A stretch of DNA of 21,862 nt, from positions 1-21,862 of the forward strand of contig JAEZZV010000280.1 in assembly GCA_023418375.1 (NCBI GenBank), read 5' to 3'. The stretch is from Actinomycetes bacterium. GTDB taxonomy: Bacteria; Actinomycetota; Actinomycetes; Actinomycetales; Cellulomonadaceae. Below are positions 13,521 to 20,378 of this stretch, piece by piece. The position numbers and the translations under genes were made by a program. Within the stretch, counting starts at the first letter, position 1, and every line of letters starts with the position of its first letter. The notes below the pieces were generated by a model, which did not search any database, was not told the DNA's origin, and saw only the letters and a program-made list of their open reading frames with translations.

Positions 13521-14495
13521 GTGCCCACGTCCACGCGACCGACGGTCGCCACCACCACCGACTGGGCCTTCCGGGCCGAGGACGTCACGAAGGTCTACAA
13601 GGGCGGCAAGCGCGCCAACGACGGCCTGACGCTGCACATCGAGCCCGGCGAGGTCTACGGCCTCCTCGGCCCGAACGGCGCGGGCAAGTCCACGCTGGTC
13701 AAGCAGGTCATCGGCCTGCTCGCGCCGACGTCGGGCAGCCTCGCCATCGGGCCCTACGACATCGTGGAGCACCCCGAGATCGCGCGGCAGCTCTGCTCCT
13801 ACCTGCCCCAGGCGCAGATGCCCATCGACTCGTTCAAGGTGACCGAGGCCATCGAGCTGACCGGCCGGATCCGCGGCGGCGAGCGCGCCGCCGTCCGCGC
13901 CCGGGCGAACGAGCTCGTGGACGCGCTCGACATCGGCGAGTGGCGCGACGCCATCGGCGCGAAGCTCTCCGGCGGCGTGAAGCGCCTGGTCGGCTTCGCG
14001 ATGGCGACGGTCGTCCCCGGCCGGCTGGTCATCCTCGACGAGCCCACCAACGACGTCGACCCGCTGCGCCGCCGCCTGCTCTGGCAGCAGGTGCGGGGAC
14101 TCAGCGACCTGGGCTGCGCCGTCCTGCTCGTCACCCACAACGTGCTCGAGGCCGAGAAGGCCGTGGACCGACTGGCCGTCGTCATGGACGGCCGGATCGT
14201 CGCCGAGGGCACGCCGAGCTCGCTCAAGGCCGAGGACCGCGGCCGGATGCGCCTGCAGCTCATGCTCACGCCCGGCCACGAGACGCCGGAGGCACCCGCC
14301 TGGTACCGGTCGCCCGTGCGCGTGGGCAACAACCTCGTCGGCACCGTGGCCGAGGCCGACACGGGCGAGAGCATCGCGTGGGCGCAGGCCCTGGTCGACG
14401 ACGGCGCCGCGGAGGAGTACGCGCTCGCCGCGTCGACCCTCGAGGACGCGTACGTGCGGCTGACCGGCCACGTCTCCGACGAGCCGGAGGCCTGA
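13521..14495 (+). CDS. ABC exporter ATP-binding protein
   Basis: ATPase subunit of an ABC-2 type exporter, 324 residues from a GTG start with GGAGAA upstream. Walker A is GPNGAGKST (50-58), the Q-loop lies near YLPQAQM (94-100), the signature is LSGGVKR (149-155), Walker B is LVILDEPTND (169-178) and the switch His is THN (206). The C-terminal part beyond about 240 is the extension common to drug- and lipid-export ATPases (DrrA-like). It opens a three-gene operon: the first permease starts four bases after its stop. Transport substrate unknown; antibiotic, lipid or peptide export are all possible. Confidence 0.93.
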   Translation: MPTSTRPTVATTTDWAFRAEDVTKVYKGGKRANDGLTLHIEPGEVYGLLGPNGAGKSTLVKQVIGLLAPTSGSLAIGPYDIVEHPEIARQLCSYLPQAQMPIDSFKVTEAIELTGRIRGGERAAVRARANELVDALDIGEWRDAIGAKLSGGVKRLVGFAMATVVPGRLVILDEPTNDVDPLRRRLLWQQVRGLSDLGCAVLLVTHNVLEAEKAVDRLAVVMDGRIVAEGTPSSLKAEDRGRMRLQLMLTPGHETPEAPAWYRSPVRVGNNLVGTVAEADTGESIAWAQALVDDGAAEEYALAASTLEDAYVRLTGHVSDEPEA

Positions 14496-14498
14496 GCC

Positions 14499-15326
14499 GT
14501 GACCACCACCAGGACCGGGACGGTCACCGCGACCGCGGCCCCGCCCGGCATCGCCCCGCCCACCGCGCTGCGCTCCGGCCCCTCGGCATGGGTCGCCGGC
14601 TACCGGGCCATGGTGCGCTGGCACCTGTCGAGCATGCGGCTGTGGCTGGCGCTGCTCGTGATGGTGCAGGCGCTGGTCGGCATCGGGTACGTGCTGGGCG
14701 TCGGGCTCTTCTTCGCCGACGTGCCGCCGCTCGCCGCCGCGTACGTCTCGACCGGCGCGCCCGTCCTCAACCTCGTCCTGCTCGGGATGCTGCTGGGGCC
14801 GCAGCTCGTGGCCGACATGAAGGCCAGCGGCGGCTACGACTTCATGGCCTCGCTGCCCGTGCCGACGACGGCCTCCGCCGCCGCCTGGTACACGGTCAAC
14901 CTCCTCGGCGGGCTGCCGCCCTTCGTGGCGACGCTCGTGGTGGCCCACCTGCGCTACCCCGAGGTGGAGCTCGCGATCAGCCCCGTGGTGGTGGTCGCGG
15001 TCCCGCTCGTCGTCTTCGCCGGGACGATGGTCGGCTACGCCCTGGCGTACGCGATCGTCGACCCGAAGATCACCCAGCTCCTCACGCAGGTGCTGGTCTT
15101 CGCGATGATGGGCTTCGCACCCATCGTGTTCCCCGCCCAGCAGATGCCCGACTGGCTGGTGACCGTCAACGACTGGCTGCCGCTCACCCACATGGCCACC
15201 GTGGTGCGGGACGCGCTGACGGACGGCCTGGTGACGGCCGACGTCGGACGCGCCTACCTGATCCTGACCGTCTGGGCCCTGGCCGCCGGTGCGGCCGCCG
15301 TCCGAGAGCTGGGGAAGCGGCGATGA
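14499..15326 (+). CDS. ABC-2 type permease (first of pair)
   Basis: Integral membrane subunit of 275 residues with about six hydrophobic segments (near 45-70, 80-105, 125-145, 155-185, 190-215 and 245-265). A cytosolic N-terminal stretch of about 40 residues precedes the first. It shows the ABC-2 layout including an amphipathic loop with FPAQQMPDWLVTVNDWLPLT, where export permeases carry a short proline-tryptophan coupling region. It starts with GTG three bases after the ATPase stop and overlaps the second permease by ATGA. It aligns by eye with that second permease (same order of segments and matching LPxTHM/LPFYPM blocks), so the two probably form a heterodimer. Confidence 0.9.
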   Translation: MTTTRTGTVTATAAPPGIAPPTALRSGPSAWVAGYRAMVRWHLSSMRLWLALLVMVQALVGIGYVLGVGLFFADVPPLAAAYVSTGAPVLNLVLLGMLLGPQLVADMKASGGYDFMASLPVPTTASAAAWYTVNLLGGLPPFVATLVVAHLRYPEVELAISPVVVVAVPLVVFAGTMVGYALAYAIVDPKITQLLTQVLVFAMMGFAPIVFPAQQMPDWLVTVNDWLPLTHMATVVRDALTDGLVTADVGRAYLILTVWALAAGAAAVRELGKRR

Positions 15327-16132
15327 GCGCGATCGACCTGAGAGGCACCGACCTGATGACGGAGGCCGTGCCGACCGTCCGGCGCGGACCCGTGGCCGCC
15401 TGGTTCCACGGCTTCACCGGGATGGTCCGCTTCGAGTGGGCCACCATCCGGCCCTACGCGGGCCTCACGCTCGTCGTCCAGGTGATGATGGGCGTCGGCA
15501 TGGCGATCATGTACGGGTTCTTCTACCCGCAGATCGACGACACGACGGCCCTGCTCATCACGACGGGCGTCCCGACGCTCGCCCTGGTCCCCATGGGCTT
15601 CGTCCTCGTCCCGGCGAACGTGGCGACGCAGCGGCTGTCGGGCACCTTCGACGTCATCTGGTCCATGCCGGTGCCGCGCTCGGCCGCCGTCGCGGCGTCG
15701 TTCTCCGTCAACGCGCTGCTGTCCCTGCCGGGCACGGTGCTCGCGCTGCTCGTCGGCGCGTGGCGGTACGGGGTCACGCTGCACCTGTCGGCCGTGCTCG
15801 TGCCGGCGGTGCTGCTGTCCACCCTGATGGCGGTGGCGGTCGGCTACGGGCTCGCGCTGCTGGTCAGCAACCCCCTGGTGATCAACCTGATCTCCAACGC
15901 CACGGTCTTCCTGGTGCTGCTGTTCACGCCGATCATCTACCCGGCGTCGAACCTGCCGACGTGGCTCATGCGGACCCACGAGGTGCTGCCGTTCTACCCG
16001 ATGGCGCAGGTCATCCGGGCGGGGCTGACGGAGGGCGTGGTCACCGACGTCGGGACGCCGTTCCTGGTGCTGGGGCTCTGGGCGGTCGCCGGGCTCGGGA
16101 TGACCGCGTGGGTCGTGGGGCGCCGGCGCTGA
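15323..16132 (+). CDS. ABC-2 type permease (second of pair)
   Basis: Membrane subunit of 269 residues with about six hydrophobic segments after a cytosolic start of about 40 residues. Features include FEWATIRPYAGLTLVVQVMM at the first segment, STLMAVAVGYGLALLVSNPL in the middle, and TPIIYPASNLPTWLMRTHEV then LPFYPMAQVIRAGLTEG, matching the same positions in the upstream permease. The ATG overlaps the previous stop, so the pair is translationally coupled. It ends the operon; the MBL gene begins 40 bases on with a weak ribosome site and may or may not belong to the same transcript. Confidence 0.9.
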   Translation: MSAIDLRGTDLMTEAVPTVRRGPVAAWFHGFTGMVRFEWATIRPYAGLTLVVQVMMGVGMAIMYGFFYPQIDDTTALLITTGVPTLALVPMGFVLVPANVATQRLSGTFDVIWSMPVPRSAAVAASFSVNALLSLPGTVLALLVGAWRYGVTLHLSAVLVPAVLLSTLMAVAVGYGLALLVSNPLVINLISNATVFLVLLFTPIIYPASNLPTWLMRTHEVLPFYPMAQVIRAGLTEGVVTDVGTPFLVLGLWAVAGLGMTAWVVGRRR

Positions 16133-16172
16133 TCGCCCACGCGTCGACCCGGTGGGGGCCCAGGATGGGTCC

Positions 16173-16814
16173 ATGCAGGTCACCGAGGGGATCCACCGGG
16201 TCGATGGCGTCCGCGCCGCGAACGTCTACGTCGTCGAGACCGACGACGGGCTGCTGGTCGTCGACACCGGCATCGCGCGCGGGGCGCGCGCCGTCCTGCG
16301 GTTCGTCCGCGGACTGGGGCGCGCGCCGTCCGACGTGCGGCACATCGTCGTCACGCACTGCGACATCGACCACATCGGCGGTGCCGCGGCGCTCAAGGCC
16401 GCGACCGGCGCGAGCCTGGCGATCCACGCGGACGACGCGGCCGTCCTCGCCGGGCGCACGCCCCCGGTCAAGGGCGGGCGGGCGATGCGCGTCCTCGTGC
16501 GGCTCGCGGGCTTCGACCCGGTGGCTCCGGACCGGCTGCTCGCGGACGGCGACGAGGTCGCGGGGCTGCGCGTGGTGCACGTGCCCGGCCACACCGACGG
16601 CAGCATCGCGCTGGTCCGCGAGGACGGCGTCGTCTTCTCCGGTGACGCGATGCTCGCGAGCCGGCACGGCGCGCCGAAGCCCCCGGACCCGCGGCTCGCG
16701 CTCGACCGCGAGCAGGCCGCGGCGTCCGCGGGCCTGATCCGGGCGACGGGCGCCCGGCTGCTGCTGCCGGGCCACGGCGCACCCGCCCGGCTCGAGCCGG
16801 GTCAGCCGGAGTAG
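16173..16814 (+). CDS. Metallo-beta-lactamase-fold hydrolase
   Basis: Soluble MBL-fold enzyme of 213 residues, function unassigned. The metal-site motifs are THCDIDHIGG (His62, Asp64, Asp66, His67), VPGHTDGSI (His140), FSGDAML (Asp158) and PGHGAP (His201). The usual H-x-H-x-D-H is H-x-D-x-D-H here, a change seen in a minority of MBL hydrolases that shifts metal-site-1 ligands. DTG near residue 31 is the normal strand-turn motif. The ATG at 16173 is preferred over the in-frame GTG at 16152 because similarity to the family begins with VTEGIHRVDG. It converges with the MFS gene, 21 bases between stops. Confidence 0.88.
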   Translation: MQVTEGIHRVDGVRAANVYVVETDDGLLVVDTGIARGARAVLRFVRGLGRAPSDVRHIVVTHCDIDHIGGAAALKAATGASLAIHADDAAVLAGRTPPVKGGRAMRVLVRLAGFDPVAPDRLLADGDEVAGLRVVHVPGHTDGSIALVREDGVVFSGDAMLASRHGAPKPPDPRLALDREQAAASAGLIRATGARLLLPGHGAPARLEPGQPE

Positions 16815-16835
16815 CCGCCCGCCGTCAGCCCGCCG

Positions 16836-18080
16836 TCAGCCCTCGTCGACGACCGGCGAGGCATCCGCGTGCGCGATGTGCCGCAGCTGGAGCCAGATGG
16901 CGACGACGAACACCGCCGAGCCCGCGGCGGCGAACCAGAACGGTGACGTGACGCCGTAGTGCTCCGCGAGCGAGCCGCCGACCACCGACCCCAGCACGAG
17001 CCCGCCGAACGACCCGATGAGGTTGACCGAGTTCACGCGCCCCTGGAGCCGCAGCGGCACGGCGCGCTGGCGCACGGTCATCGACGTCGTGCCCCAGACG
17101 AACGCGTGCGCGCCGAACACGAACATGATCGCCATCGCGACCCACGGCACCGTCGTCAGCGCGAGCGCGACGTGCGTGAGCGTCTCGATGACCAGCCCGA
17201 TCCGCATGAGGTCCGCAAGCGAGACGTGGCGGGTGATCCAGCCGTACGCCATGGTGGCGACGAGGCCGCCCGCCGCGCTCACGGTGGTGAGCAGGCCGAA
17301 GCCGACCTCGCCCATCCCCAGCCGTCGCGTCGCGTAGAGCACGAGCACCGACCACGCGGCCCCGAACGTGATGTTGAACGTGAAGATCGTCAGGATCAGC
17401 GTCCGCACCGCCGGGTGGCGCAGGGAGAACCGCAGCCCCTCGGCGATGTCGCGCCCGATGTGGGTCTCCGGGCGCTCCTCGGCGTGCGCGGGCAGCCGCA
17501 CGCGCGACACGAGCACCGCGCCCGCGACCACCAGCACGGCCTCCGACGCGAACGGCAGCGCGGCCCCGGCGGTGAACAGCGCCGCACCGAGCGGCGGCCC
17601 CGCGAGCTGATTGACCGTGATGAACCCGGCCTGCAACCGGGAGTTCGCGATCGCCAGGTCGTCGCGGTGCACGAGCATCGGCAGCAACGTCGAGGCGGTG
17701 TTGTCGGCGAAGACCTCGCTCGTGCCCAGCAGGAACAGCGCCGCGAGCACGACGACGACGGTCACCTGGTCGGTGACGACGGCGGTCGCGAGCACGGCCA
17801 GGACCAGGGCTCGCACGAGGTTCATCACGATCACCAGCCGCCGCCGGTCCAGCCGGTCGGACAGCGCGCCCGCGAGCAGCCCAAACAGCAGGGGCGGCAG
17901 CCACTGCAGGGTCGCGCCCAGGGCGACCAGCCGCGCGTCGTCGGTCATCGAGGCGACCAGCAGGGGCCCGGCCGCGAGCACGATGCCGTCGCCCAGGTTG
18001 GTCACCCACGACGATCCCAGCAGCCACCGGAACCCGGTGCCCAGCCGGGCCGGGAGCAGGGCTTCGACCAGGCGGCTCAC
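16836..18080 (-). CDS. MFS exporter (EntS-like/MFS_3 type)
   Basis: Major facilitator superfamily membrane protein of 414 residues from a GTG start, with about twelve hydrophobic segments. The MFS loop 2-3 motif is present as AGALSDRLDRRRLVIVMN (about 68-85) and NSRLQAGFITVNQLAGPPLG lies at the start of segment 5, a pattern common in the EntS/MefA subgroup. Central cytosolic loop about 195-215. The C-terminal half carries WGTTSMTVRQRAVPLRLQGR then VNSVNLIGSFGGLVLG, also typical of that subgroup. Likely a proton-driven exporter of a drug, siderophore or similar molecule. No Shine-Dalgarno is obvious. It is divergent from arginine deiminase, with 112 bp between them. Confidence 0.9.
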   Translation of the reverse strand: MSRLVEALLPARLGTGFRWLLGSSWVTNLGDGIVLAAGPLLVASMTDDARLVALGATLQWLPPLLFGLLAGALSDRLDRRRLVIVMNLVRALVLAVLATAVVTDQVTVVVVLAALFLLGTSEVFADNTASTLLPMLVHRDDLAIANSRLQAGFITVNQLAGPPLGAALFTAGAALPFASEAVLVVAGAVLVSRVRLPAHAEERPETHIGRDIAEGLRFSLRHPAVRTLILTIFTFNITFGAAWSVLVLYATRRLGMGEVGFGLLTTVSAAGGLVATMAYGWITRHVSLADLMRIGLVIETLTHVALALTTVPWVAMAIMFVFGAHAFVWGTTSMTVRQRAVPLRLQGRVNSVNLIGSFGGLVLGSVVGGSLAEHYGVTSPFWFAAAGSAVFVVAIWLQLRHIAHADASPVVDEG

Positions 18081-18112
18081 AAGGCGGAGAGCCTACTCGC
18101 GCGCCGACGGTG

Positions 18113-18157
18113 GGCCCCGGCAATAACGTGGGGCCGGAGCCGGGGCGCGCGGCCCCG
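18113..18157 (+). other. Two short GC hairpins in the arginine deiminase leader
   Basis: GGCCCC (18113-18118) pairs with GGGGCC (18130-18135) across 11 bases, and CGGGGC (18141-18146) pairs with GCCCCG (18152-18157) across five. Arms of one can also pair with arms of the other, so alternative folds are possible. Such repeats are frequent by chance at this base composition. Confidence 0.25.
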
Positions 18158-18180
18158 ACCGGCAGGGCACGGCTCGACGC

Positions 18181-18187
18181 GAGGAGG
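18181..18187 (+). promoter_or_regulatory. Ribosome binding site implying an ATC start
   Basis: GAGGAGG followed by CCGAC and then ATC ACG GAC CAT in the arginine deiminase frame. No ATG, GTG, TTG or CTG lies in that frame between the stop at 18124 and the GTG at 18223, which is 35 bases from this site and too far to be its partner. Confidence 0.6.
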
Positions 18188-18192
18188 CCGAC

Positions 18193-19443
18193 ATCACGGA
18201 CCATCGGCAGCACCGGCACGGAGTGCACTCGGAGGTCGGGCGGTTGCGGACGGTGCTCGTCTGCGAGCCCGGTCTGGCGCACCGCCGCCTCACGCCCAGC
18301 AACTCGGCCGACCTGCTGTTCGACGACGTCCTGTGGGTCGAGGCCGCGCAGGAGGACCACCGGGCGTTCGTCGGCGAGCTGCGGGCCCGCGGCGTCGAGG
18401 TGCTCGAGCTGCACGACCTGCTCACCGAGACCCTCGAGGCGCCCGGCGCGCGCGACTGGGTGCTCGACCGGACGGTCACGCCGAACACGTCGGGCCTGAC
18501 GCTCATGGACCCGGCGCGCGCGTACCTCGAGTCGCTGCCGCTGCGGCGGCTGGCCGAGCACCTCATCGGCGGGCTGGCCGTCGAGGACCTGCCCGCCGAG
18601 CTCCGCGGCCCCCACACGGCGCTGGCGGAGTGGTCGACGGCGTCGCGCACCTACGTGCTGCCGCCCCTGCCCAACCTGCTCTACACGCGCGACACGACCG
18701 CCTGGCTGTACGACGGCGTCGTCCTCGCCCCGCTCTCCTACGCGGCGCGCAAGGACGAGACGCTGCTCATGAAGGCCGTCTACCGGTTCCACCCGCGGTT
18801 CGCTGGGACGACCGTCTGGTGGGGCGACCCCGAGCGCGACTGGGGCCAGGCCACGGTGGAGGGCGGCGACGTCATGCCCGTGGGGAACGGGACCGTGCTC
18901 GTGGGGATGAGCGAGCGGACGTCGCGGCAGGGGATCACGCAACTCGCGGCAGCGCTGTTCGAGCAGGGCGCGGCCGAGCGCGTGGTGGTCGCCGGGATGC
19001 CGCGGCTGCGGTCCGCGATGCACCTGGACACCGTGCTGACGTTCGCCGACCGCGACCTCGTCACCGTCTACCCGCGCATCGTCGAGGCGATCCGGCCGTT
19101 CACGCTGCGGCCCGGGACGGGCGGCACGCGGATCGACGTGACCGACGAGGGCGGGCGGCCGTTCCTCGAGGTGGTGGCGGGTGCGCTGGGGCTGGACCGG
19201 CTGCGCGTGGTCGGGACGGGCGGCGACAGCGACGAGACCGAGCGCCAGCAGTGGGACAGCGGCAACAACGCCGTCGCGGTAGAGCCGGGCGTCGTGTTCA
19301 CCTACGACCGGAACACCACCACCAACCGCAACCTGCGCGAGGCGGGCGTCGAGGTGATCGAGATCCGCGGCGCCGAGCTCGGGCGCGGCCGCGGCGGCGG
19401 CCACTGCATGACCTGCCCGATCACGCGCGACGCCGTCGACTGA
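18193..19443 (+). CDS. arcA: Arginine deiminase, with apparent ATC start
   Basis: Hydrolyses L-arginine to citrulline and ammonia, the first step of the arginine deiminase pathway. From ATC at 18193 it has 416 residues; from GTG at 18223 it has 406. The guanidine-modifying fold motifs are all present: VHSEVGRLRTVLV near the start, YTRD (Asp166), EGGD (Glu223, Asp226), HLDT (His277) and GGGHCMTCP with nucleophile Cys405. These numbers from the ATC start fall within one residue of Pseudomonas arginine deiminase (166, 224, 278, 406), supporting the longer N terminus. GTG would put the first conserved strand at residue 2. The neighbouring genes do not include arcB, arcC or arcD, so it may serve acid tolerance or arginine catabolism alone. 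Confidence 0.92.
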   Translation: MTDHRQHRHGVHSEVGRLRTVLVCEPGLAHRRLTPSNSADLLFDDVLWVEAAQEDHRAFVGELRARGVEVLELHDLLTETLEAPGARDWVLDRTVTPNTSGLTLMDPARAYLESLPLRRLAEHLIGGLAVEDLPAELRGPHTALAEWSTASRTYVLPPLPNLLYTRDTTAWLYDGVVLAPLSYAARKDETLLMKAVYRFHPRFAGTTVWWGDPERDWGQATVEGGDVMPVGNGTVLVGMSERTSRQGITQLAAALFEQGAAERVVVAGMPRLRSAMHLDTVLTFADRDLVTVYPRIVEAIRPFTLRPGTGGTRIDVTDEGGRPFLEVVAGALGLDRLRVVGTGGDSDETERQQWDSGNNAVAVEPGVVFTYDRNTTTNRNLREAGVEVIEIRGAELGRGRGGGHCMTCPITRDAVD

Positions 19444-19508
19444 CGCACGCGCGGCCCGCGGGCGCGAAACCGCTGGTCCGTGCCCGACCGCGCTGTCACG
19501 CTCGGAGC

Positions 19509-20309
19509 ATGAGCCAGCACGTCGCGATCGTGACCGGCGCGAACCACGGCATCGGGGCGGCGACGGCCGTCGCGCTCGCCGCCCAGGGCTGCGCCGTCGT
19601 CTGCGCGTACCACCGCCTCCCGCCCGACCCGGTGCCCGGCGAGCCGCCCGCCTACGCCGAGCAGCGCGCGCGGACCGCCGACGACGTCGTCGCACGCGTC
19701 GTCGCGGCCGGGGGGAGCGCCCTCGGGGTGGAGGCGGACCTGCGCGACCCGACCGCGCCGGTCCGGCTGTTCGACGCCGCCGAGGAGGCGTTCGGTCCCG
19801 TCGACGTGCTGGTCAACAACGCGTCCGGCTGGGTGCAGGACACGTTCGCGCCGACGGACACCGACGGGCTCGGCCGGCCGATGGCGCCGGTCACCCACGC
19901 GACCGCCACCGCGTCGCTCGCGGTCGACGGCGTCGCGAGCGCCCTGCTCATCGCCGAGCTCGCACGTCGGCACGCGGCGCGGGGGGCTCGGTGGGGCCGC
20001 GTGGTCGGGCTGACGTCGGAGGGGCGCGACGGGTTCCCGAACGAGGTGTCGTACGGCGCGGCGAAGGCCGCGATGGAGAGCTGGACCCTGGCGGCCGCGA
20101 CGGAGCTCGCCTATCTCGGGATCACCGCGAACGTGGTCCGCCCGCCGGTCACCGACACCGGCTGGATCACCGACGCCGTGCGTGACTTCGTCGACGCGAG
20201 CCCCGCGCACACGCACGTCGCGACGCCCGAGCAGGTCGCCGAGGTCGTCGCCTGGCTGTGCTCCGAGGCGGCGGACCTGGTCAGCGGCAACCGGATCGTC
20301 CTGCGCTGA
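19509..20309 (+). CDS. Short-chain dehydrogenase/reductase (3-oxoacyl-ACP reductase-like)
   Basis: NAD(P)-dependent oxidoreductase of 266 residues. The Rossmann motif is TGANHGIG (9-16), an insert of about 15 residues (38-55) follows strand 2, Asp77 lies in ADLRD, NNAS is at 103-106, catalytic Ser170 in LTSEG, and YGAAK gives Tyr182 and Lys186. NVVRPPVTDTGWI follows, where the usual P-G after strand 6 is P-P. The closing VSGNRIVLR replaces the common V-x-x-G-G-x-x-x ending with a shorter one. A weak GGAG lies just before the ATG. Substrate unknown. It sits between arginine deiminase and a helicase on the same strand with gaps of 65 and 69 bases. Confidence 0.88.
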   Translation: MSQHVAIVTGANHGIGAATAVALAAQGCAVVCAYHRLPPDPVPGEPPAYAEQRARTADDVVARVVAAGGSALGVEADLRDPTAPVRLFDAAEEAFGPVDVLVNNASGWVQDTFAPTDTDGLGRPMAPVTHATATASLAVDGVASALLIAELARRHAARGARWGRVVGLTSEGRDGFPNEVSYGAAKAAMESWTLAAATELAYLGITANVVRPPVTDTGWITDAVRDFVDASPAHTHVATPEQVAEVVAWLCSEAADLVSGNRIVLR

Positions 20310-20378
20310 GGCCGACCAGGAGCCGCCGGGTGTGGACGGCCGGTCGCCCGTGTCCGACGGCGCCGGGAGACTGACCGG

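Noticed and set aside
16818..16839. Tandem 11-bp repeat CCCGCCGTCAG (two copies)
   Set aside because: It spans the end of the MFS gene and the 21-bp gap. It is probably slippage in a GC-rich stretch; it contains the MFS stop but I see no function.
18193..19443. A complete arginine deiminase operon
   Set aside because: Neither neighbour encodes ornithine carbamoyltransferase, carbamate kinase or an arginine-ornithine exchanger; the MFS protein beside it has EntS-like motifs and is divergent.
16825..20309. Very long open frames (more than 900 codons) on both strands
   Set aside because: They run antisense or out of frame through the MFS, arginine deiminase and dehydrogenase genes, all of which have complete family motifs. 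High GC removes stop codons from shadow frames.
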